This document shows, piece after piece, positions 58,735 through 64,000 of a stretch of 64,000 bases of DNA. Under the pieces are notes generated by a model that worked only from the letters and a program-made list of their open reading frames with translations, was not told the origin of the DNA and searched no databases. How positions within the stretch are numbered: position 1 is the stretch's first letter; the number at the start of each line of letters is the position of its first letter. The DNA is taken from contig CM065310.1 in the NCBI GenBank assembly GCA_033032175.1, forward strand, positions 5,828,001-5,892,000. The letters are read 5' to 3'. The DNA is from Saturnia japonica (Eukaryota; Arthropoda; Insecta; Lepidoptera; Saturniidae). Both the position numbers and the translations under genes were made by a program.

Positions 58735-59265
58735 GTTTAGAATTAATTTCAACGATTTTTTTAATGGCGCAGTGTTTGTAGATTCTTGTATTGAGGATTT
58801 ATTTGTGCTTGAATATATTTTAATATCCTGCTTTATAATCAGTATAATTTTAGATATACTGTTTCAAATAATATTAATATGCACTTATGTATTATTTTCC
58901 ATTCGTTTATGCGTGTGCCTCCTTTATTTATTTATGTTATAGTCATTTATTTCTTTTGTTTATTTAAAAAAAAATGCGATGAGTACCTAATAGTGAATTA
59001 TTATTGTTATTTATGTGTTTTATTTTTTGATTGATTATTTTGTTGGCGCACCGTGGCTTGCTTTGGGGTTCCAGCTGAAAATCAGCGCTAAGTGCCCCGT
59101 GGCACTTCAGCATAAATAACATTATGCTGAGCTGGACACCTTTTCAGGTATTTTTGTTTTTTGTGTATGTTAATATTATTAAATTCATGTGCACAGTTTC
59201 CCCGATTGACTTTATGATGTTTAATTAGTCTACATAATGTAATAGCGTGTTCTGTTATTAAAAAT
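58735..59265 (+). repeat. Possible retroelement 3' end with three-hairpin cluster
   Basis: T-rich sequence is followed by a compact GC-richer segment (59041-59150) with three consecutive perfect hairpins and, at the end, an AATAAA-like signal (59261). The layout resembles a LINE 3' untranslated region, but no reverse-transcriptase residues are readable with confidence. The 69-codon ORF at 58733-58942 is AT-driven. Confidence 0.35.
59074..59130. repeat. Three consecutive hairpins in 57 bp
   Basis: GCTGA/TCAGC (59074-59078, 59082-59086), GTGCC/GGCAC (59092-59096, 59101-59105) and TCAGCATAA/TTATGCTGA (59107-59115, 59122-59130). All stems are perfect with loops of 3, 4 and 6 bases. Confidence 0.9.
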
Positions 59266-59715
59266 AAATGTTTTCTTTCCTTTTTGACACTCTCATTGTG
59301 TTATCAAAATATATCTTAAAAATTCTTTTGAAAAGTTACAAACCAATTTTCTGTACGTCCGTATTTAAGGGCAACGAACAAAAACGCTGGCTTACAAGAG
59401 GGTTATGGTATTTGATACAGTACTTTTATGTAAATTCAAGTCAACTCCTATCCGAGCCAGATTTTTTCATCCCGATTTAAATAAGACTTTGTTTATCCTA
59501 TTTAGTAAACGGGCGTTTGAATTCCACCCCCGTTCTGTTTGAAAAGGTAAGGGGGTTGATTAGTATTTGTTGGTAATTGGACTTTTGATCGTTGAACTTG
59601 TAGGCTAAGAGCCAAATATTAAAATATACTCGTAAATAATGTTTGAGAATTGTAACGTATTTTGTGGAGTAGGAGCTAGACTGAGTCCACGACTGTATAA
59701 TAAATACCTATATAT
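59266..59715. other. AT-rich DNA, no supported gene
   Basis: The 70-codon ORF 59268-59480 has no family resemblance; none called. Confidence 0.35.
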
Positions 59716-60030
59716 AATGAATAATAGTATTACCCCGCGGCTCCGCACGCGTTTATTACGTAGTAATCATTTTCTTCTCGTAGTTTCATTTTTACTCACG
59801 TTAATGACAATGCATATATCCTATCAATAATGGAATACACGTACTTCGCATCTACAAAATTTAATAAAAACCGGAGGAAATGAATTGTTTTTTTTTTACG
59901 ATTTCTAATAGTACATTACAGTAGGTTACAATTCTTATAGCCCATGATTCGCGGAATGACACATACTTTACGTGTACAAAATTTCATCAAAATCGGTTAG
60001 GAATGAATAAAACAAATGTTTTTTGGACTT
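59716..60030 (+). repeat. Lepidopteran interspersed repeat, diverged
   Basis: Starts with 'attaccccgcggctccgcac' (the repeat head phrase) and includes 'acaaaatttcatcaaaatcg' and 'gttaggaatgaataaaacaa', typical of these non-coding repeats. Confidence 0.55.
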
Positions 60031-60063
60031 TTTAAATCATTTCTGAAAATATTACTGAAAATT

Positions 60064-60340
60064 CTTATAGCCTATCCATTGACCAAAAACTGCTTCCCGT
60101 ACCATTGCACAGGTTCGGCAGCTGTGGGAGACAGTTAGGGTTGTACCGAATTGTCCGGTGGCCCGGCAGTAGTAGCTGGGCCTGCCGCCGGGGCGACGTG
60201 GTTGAATGCAACCGCGAGCCCACGTCGCCCCTCTAAGGCGGCTGAGGTACACCGTGGAGTTTTAGTTAGTAAGAGTCTCACATAACCACTCGTCCTCCCC
60301 CGGGCGGGTGTGTACCCATGACGGGTTTCTCCACTTTAAA
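60064..60340 (+). repeat. GC-rich LINE 3'-region copy
   Basis: Includes 'gtggcccggcagtagtagct', 'ccgccggggcgacgtggttg', 'gttagtaagagtctcacata' and 'cctcccccgggcgggtgtg', a sequence type I recognise at 3' ends of lepidopteran non-LTR elements. The 66-codon minus ORF (60052-60252) is a by-product of high GC. Confidence 0.5.
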
Positions 60341-61459
60341 AAAAAAGGATTGTTAGCAAGGCCAACTATACGAAGTCAATTATTAAAATACTTTTCATTA
60401 TATTCGGTTTTCCGTAAACCTTTTTTTTTATTTCAAATGCTCTTTTTTATATATCAGTTTTCAGTCTTTTATTCTTGAATTTAGTTTTCATAACATCTTT
60501 TGAAATGTCATTTACGCAATAATTATAGACAAATCAAGATTTTGTTAGATTTTAGTTGTATATTTAAAACATGCGCCTCGTTCGAATAATGCATGTAACT
60601 TTACAGTGATAGGCGCATTCAGAACGCAGAATAAAAATCGCACGGCGAGTTTAGGCTTACATTACGAACACAACTTGAATGTTAAATTCATCGGGGCTTT
60701 TGGGGGATTCTTGGCAACAAATTGCAGACTGGGGTTCCATTTTTGTTTTACTTTAGTAATTTTTTTTTTCTCAATAATATTGTATTATTTTCCTCAAAAT
60801 AGTTCACGAAGAAGAAGTGAAATGAAACGTAGGTTTCTGTTGGTGTCTCGAAATAGACCATTGACCGTTTTAATCGCATAGTAGCTTCCATTTAGTTAAA
60901 CTGTGGTCGAGCATACACTAAAGACAATAAGTAATAATTTTGCGACTTCTACATTAAAAAATAATCCCCCCTCTTAATAATGTCAGTAGTAATCTTTATT
61001 AAAGAGAATTGGTTGCCAAAATAAATAAGAAGAAAACAAGCAACAGTATCTAGTCTGCGTCTACGATACATACGCCAGTAGACGAGTTCTTTTTAATCTT
61101 TAAAGTTATTAGTATTATGTATAATACGTCTGTAGATAGAAGTCTCGCAAATTTTATGATCTTCGTAAATCAATTTAAATAACGCCCAAGAAAAAATATA
61201 TTGTGTTGAAAATTGATACGATAAATTATGGAATAATCCGCTTTTATGTTGGATATTTTGCATTTTATCGGAAATAACGGTTCCTTTAAGTCTCTATGTG
61301 CCCATTCAAAGTTATTTTGTATGTACTTTCGTCGGGCTTTTTCTGATTGGTTCTGTTGTAAAACTAAATTTTATTGTTCTCTGATATTTGTCTTAAAATA
61401 TAATAATAATAAACATTTATTTCCGACTTCAAAGAATCCATACAGATAATAGGGCAAAA
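60341..61459. other. AT-rich DNA, no supported gene
   Basis: The 91-codon ORF at 60606-60881 contains a hydrophobic FCFTLVIFFFSIILYYF stretch that follows from T-rich sequence. No signal or family supports a gene. Confidence 0.35.
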
Positions 61460-61712
61460 AAGAACCTTCCGAAAACATAAAAATATTCACGTAAACGATA
61501 CACGGGAACAATACACCATGCTGGCTATGATGCCTTTTCAGTCAGACGTACAATAAGGAGTTCGAGATAATAGGTAGTGCTTCCACACGATACCTAATGT
61601 ATTGTATTCTCTCACAGGCGTAATCCTATAGATGTGTGTGTTGGTCTCTTTTTCGTTTCATCGACTTTAAAGTCGCAACGGTGCTAAAGAAGTATTCTGT
61701 TCAAAAATAATA
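61460..61712 (+). repeat. Family C repeat, copy 2
   Basis: Aligns with 27684-28013 but lacks the 57-bp duplicated block: 'cgtaaacgatacacgggaac', 'gagataataggtagtgc', 'aatcctatagatgtgtgtgt', 'gcaacggtgctaaagaag'. Confidence 0.75.
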
Positions 61713-61740
61713 CTAACTAATAATAAATAATCTTGAGCTA

Positions 61741-61941
61741 CTAACTGGAGATGAACCTCACTCTATTCAAGTAGCATGTATGTACGCACGTACGTAGGTA
61801 CTTGTAGACGTATGAATTCCGATCCTGTGACGTGGCATTGGACAATTCTACCAACGTGTTTAGGATGCTGTCGGAGCTGGCACGCATTCTGCGCAGGATC
61901 GAGACACACCGTTTTCGGATGATAGCATGAAATCCATACAC
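61741..61941 (-). pseudogene. Possible LINE reverse-transcriptase fragment
   Basis: A 66-codon minus ORF beginning MYGFHAIIRKRCVSILRRMR, then ASSDSILNTLVELSNA. The basic RKRC.S..RR.R.S..SIL pattern resembles the thumb/C-terminal part of some lepidopteran LINE reverse transcriptases, and its composition is less AT-rich than its flanks. Could be a host fragment; I cannot decide. Confidence 0.35.
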
Positions 61942-62502
61942 AATTATGAAAATATAGTTTACGTTATTTATGTAAATTACAATAAATACTTATATAATTT
62001 TTATGTATGAAGGTGTCTGTAGTATTATCAGCTGTATGACATTAAAAGAACAAATTTTCTTTATTGATCATTACTTAGAAGTATTTACTGAGGCTCAGAG
62101 AAGCAAATTAACAGACGTATAAATACAATTGTTATTGTGGATTAATCCAATAAGACACCTAACGATCCTTTCGATATAGACATAAGCCCCGTGTCATGTT
62201 ACGATGTCGTAAAACATGACAGCAAAGATATATATACCTTAAGGAAACGTATTATCACATTTTATTGCAACATCGAGTTAAGCATTTTATCTGATTTCAG
62301 GATTTTTATTGTTGTTGTTAAATCATTTTTATTTATTTGTTCAAATGAATCTAGCGGCAAAAGGAATCTGACAATGAGATGATTGTACTTAATATTAAGT
62401 ATTTCTATACTATTATTAAGTAAGATTAAGACTAATGTAAGTAAGTAAGTAAGAGTGTTAAGATTATTAAGTATATATATACTACTAATATAATAAAGAG
62501 GA
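61942..62502. other. AT-rich DNA with (GTAA)n
   Basis: Simple run 'gtaagtaagtaagtaag' near 62436-62452. No gene. Confidence 0.45.
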
Positions 62503-63089
62503 AGGCTAATCTATGGAACTATCAGTCAGATTCAAAAAAAAATTTTTTGTATATGATAGCCAGGTTCACAGGGAATAGTATAGCCTATCTAACATTATGT
62601 TGCAACTCTCAGCTAGCGTTAAATATTGATTTTTGTTTCGGAAGTCGAGGCCCTCCCGAATTGCTTTATCCGCATGCGCTGGCGTAATCTTTAATGATAA
62701 GGAAATACAATGTTCTACAAAAATATTGGCACTTAGTATATCTAAAACAAAGTCATCGATAGCATATACCTATATCTTATACATAAGCCACAATAAGGTA
62801 CTTTGGTACAAAGATTTGTTGAAAATAAAAAAGTGAATTATAAGTATTTTTTAGACATGGCTCATTAATCCTTACAAACAAAAGTTACTTCATCATAAAT
62901 ACAATTTTATGAAGTTAATATTTGCTCTTCAGAGTATGCTATTTGGAGACATAGTTTAGAAGTTAATGAAAAATTAAAATAATTTGTACTTGCGGGAAAA
63001 ACAAGTATGATAGACTACATGGGTGCGTTGGCGGCACGGTGTTTGAAGAATAAAATTAACCCGGGTGAAACCGTGGGGCACAGCTAGTA
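62503..63089 (-). repeat. Family E repeat, nearly full-length copy 2
   Basis: Collinear with 3690-4281 over the whole unit, same strand. Shared blocks include 'tgtatatgatagccag', 'aaatattgatttttgtt', 'agttacttcatcataaatac' and 'gggtgaaaccgtggggcaca'. The ORF 62633-62836 lies inside it and is not a gene. Confidence 0.85.
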
Positions 63090-63138
63090 CTGTAATACGC
63101 AGCAAGACAGCACTTAGGAACAGTGTATATTGTTAACA

Positions 63139-63348
63139 CGCCTCGTGGCGCAGTGGTAGTAAGCCCTACTGTTGAACCGAAAGATTACGAGTTCGATCCT
63201 CGCACATGACTGACTTTTGTGTGATGAGCATAATTGTCAGCTGTGTGTCTGGGTGTTAAATATCTATATAATACATTAGAAGTTTAATTACCGTAATACT
63301 AGCTTTGCTTAGTTTATAATTAAATGGCCGTGTGTGGAATTGTGTCAA
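63139..63348 (+). mobile_element. tRNA-derived SINE, uninterrupted copy
   Basis: Head 'cgcctcgtggcgcagtggta' (A-box TGGCGCAGTGGT) and 'gagttcgatcctcgcac' (B-box), body 'tgacttttgtgtgatgagca', 3' part 'aaatggccgtgtgtggaatt'. Defines the unsplit form of the SINE at 48406-49425. The tRNA-like 5' end lacks a closed acceptor stem, so it is not a tRNA gene. Confidence 0.8.
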
Positions 63349-63515
63349 AAAAAGACAAGCGAAAATGTCCTCAAACCGGTCGGTCACAGAGCATACCAGC
63401 TATCGCGCTCAGTAAATAGTAGGGGTCAATAGTATGAATAGTAAGTTATTAGTGCGCTTTCCATAATCACATCGATACGATTCTCCAACGTATATTAAAT
63501 AGTATCTTATTTAAT

Positions 63516-63725
63516 ACTAGCTGTGCCCCACGGTTTCACCCGTGTTAATTTTATACGACAAACATCGCCAACGCACCCGGGTAGGCAATTTTTTGTACTT
63601 TGTGTAAAACTATCGATATTTCGACTATAACATAGCCTATGTTACCCGCTGAAACTGTAGCTTTATTTGGTGAAAGAATTTTTTAAATCGGTCCGATGAC
63701 CTGTTGATAAGGGAAGCTGATCCTT
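63516..63725 (+). repeat. Family E repeat, 3'-truncated copy
   Basis: Begins 'actagctgtgccccacggtt' and 'tcacccgtgttaattttata', opposite in orientation to the copy ending at 63089. It continues with the interior block also seen at 33945-34125 and then fades. Confidence 0.75.
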
Positions 63726-64000
63726 GTAACAATACGTATCTAGTTATAAGTACATCGTTTTTTATTTGAGTACAAAGTTGAAGATTATAATTCTTGGTGT
63801 TTGTTATTCGTGGAAACTTTATTAATTATCTCCTTATCTACTAATTATTAATGATAAATAAATTATTTACAAATTAAATTATAGATACCTAATTACGTGT
63901 TTCATAAGAGTAAACCGATATTAGAAATCGGCTTAGTTCATGTTTGGAATATTATGGCTGGTACATAAAATGAATTTGCCATTTTTGAAACAGATATTTA
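63726..64000. other. AT-rich DNA to the window edge
   Basis: Nothing recognised. Confidence 0.4.

Noticed and set aside
60606..60881. 91-codon ORF with a hydrophobic segment
   Set aside because: The hydrophobic run is encoded by a T-rich tract; there is no start context, family match or splice evidence.
63139..63210. tRNA gene
   Set aside because: Same reasoning: a SINE head followed by a repeat body shared with 48406.

Overview
The window looks like AT-rich intergenic or intronic DNA from a moth or butterfly (Lepidoptera). The assignment rests on interspersed repeats I recognise from memory as lepidopteran: tRNA-headed SINEs, RTE/jockey/CR1-like LINE 3' ends, and the many copies that begin ctagctgtgcccgcggcttcg. 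No database was searched. No complete host gene, rRNA, functional tRNA, CRISPR array or bacterial-type operon is visible. Splice-site context suggests at most a few candidate host exons, the best at 1326-1452 (minus) and 55118-55152 (plus).

Most of what can be annotated is transposable-element material at different stages of decay. The best preserved is a pogo/Tigger-type DNA transposon at 31430-33560. It has 27-bp terminal inverted repeats (TIRs), all three catalytic aspartates, and only one nonsense change and two short frameshifts in its transposase. A second pogo-like element at 35370-38025 has nearly perfect 20-bp TIRs, TA flanks, a psq-type helix-turn-helix and half of a DDE domain. It also carries several copies of an 'aacttcgcct' motif. 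A mariner (48546-49332) with an internally deleted transposase sits inside a tRNA-derived SINE, so the order of insertion is clear. Other DNA-transposon material is a truncated hAT transposase (28762-29405), a hAT-like non-autonomous element (20428-20970) and a 517-bp TA-flanked element with a short relic ORF (47165-47681).

Non-LTR retrotransposon ends with readable reverse-transcriptase C-termini lie at about 4.4, 12.5, 13.5, 17.4, 31.0, 39.8, 47.0, 53.9 and, less surely, 61.8 kb. SINE copies lie at 27.0, 39.4, 40.8, 48.4, 54.8, 56.7-57.1 and 63.1 kb.

Layout: 0-13 kb, a candidate exon, repeat families A, B, E and F, LINE ends and a GC-rich island at 10.5-11.0 kb. 13-25 kb, LINE ends, two family A copies (one interrupted) and a hAT-like element. 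25-31 kb, a 23-base G run, a SINE, an exact 57-bp tandem duplication and the hAT remnant. 31-38 kb, the two pogo/Tigger elements with repeats between them. 38-49.5 kb, SINE/LINE remnants, the 517-bp element and the nested mariner. 49.5-64 kb, long featureless AT-rich DNA, a GC-rich block (52.3 kb), a foldback inside a LINE copy (54.0 kb), a splice-flanked microexon (55.1 kb), a three-hairpin cluster (59.1 kb) and second copies of families C and E.

No set of genes here works as a pathway. The biology is mobile-element colonisation and decay, with possible host exons in between.
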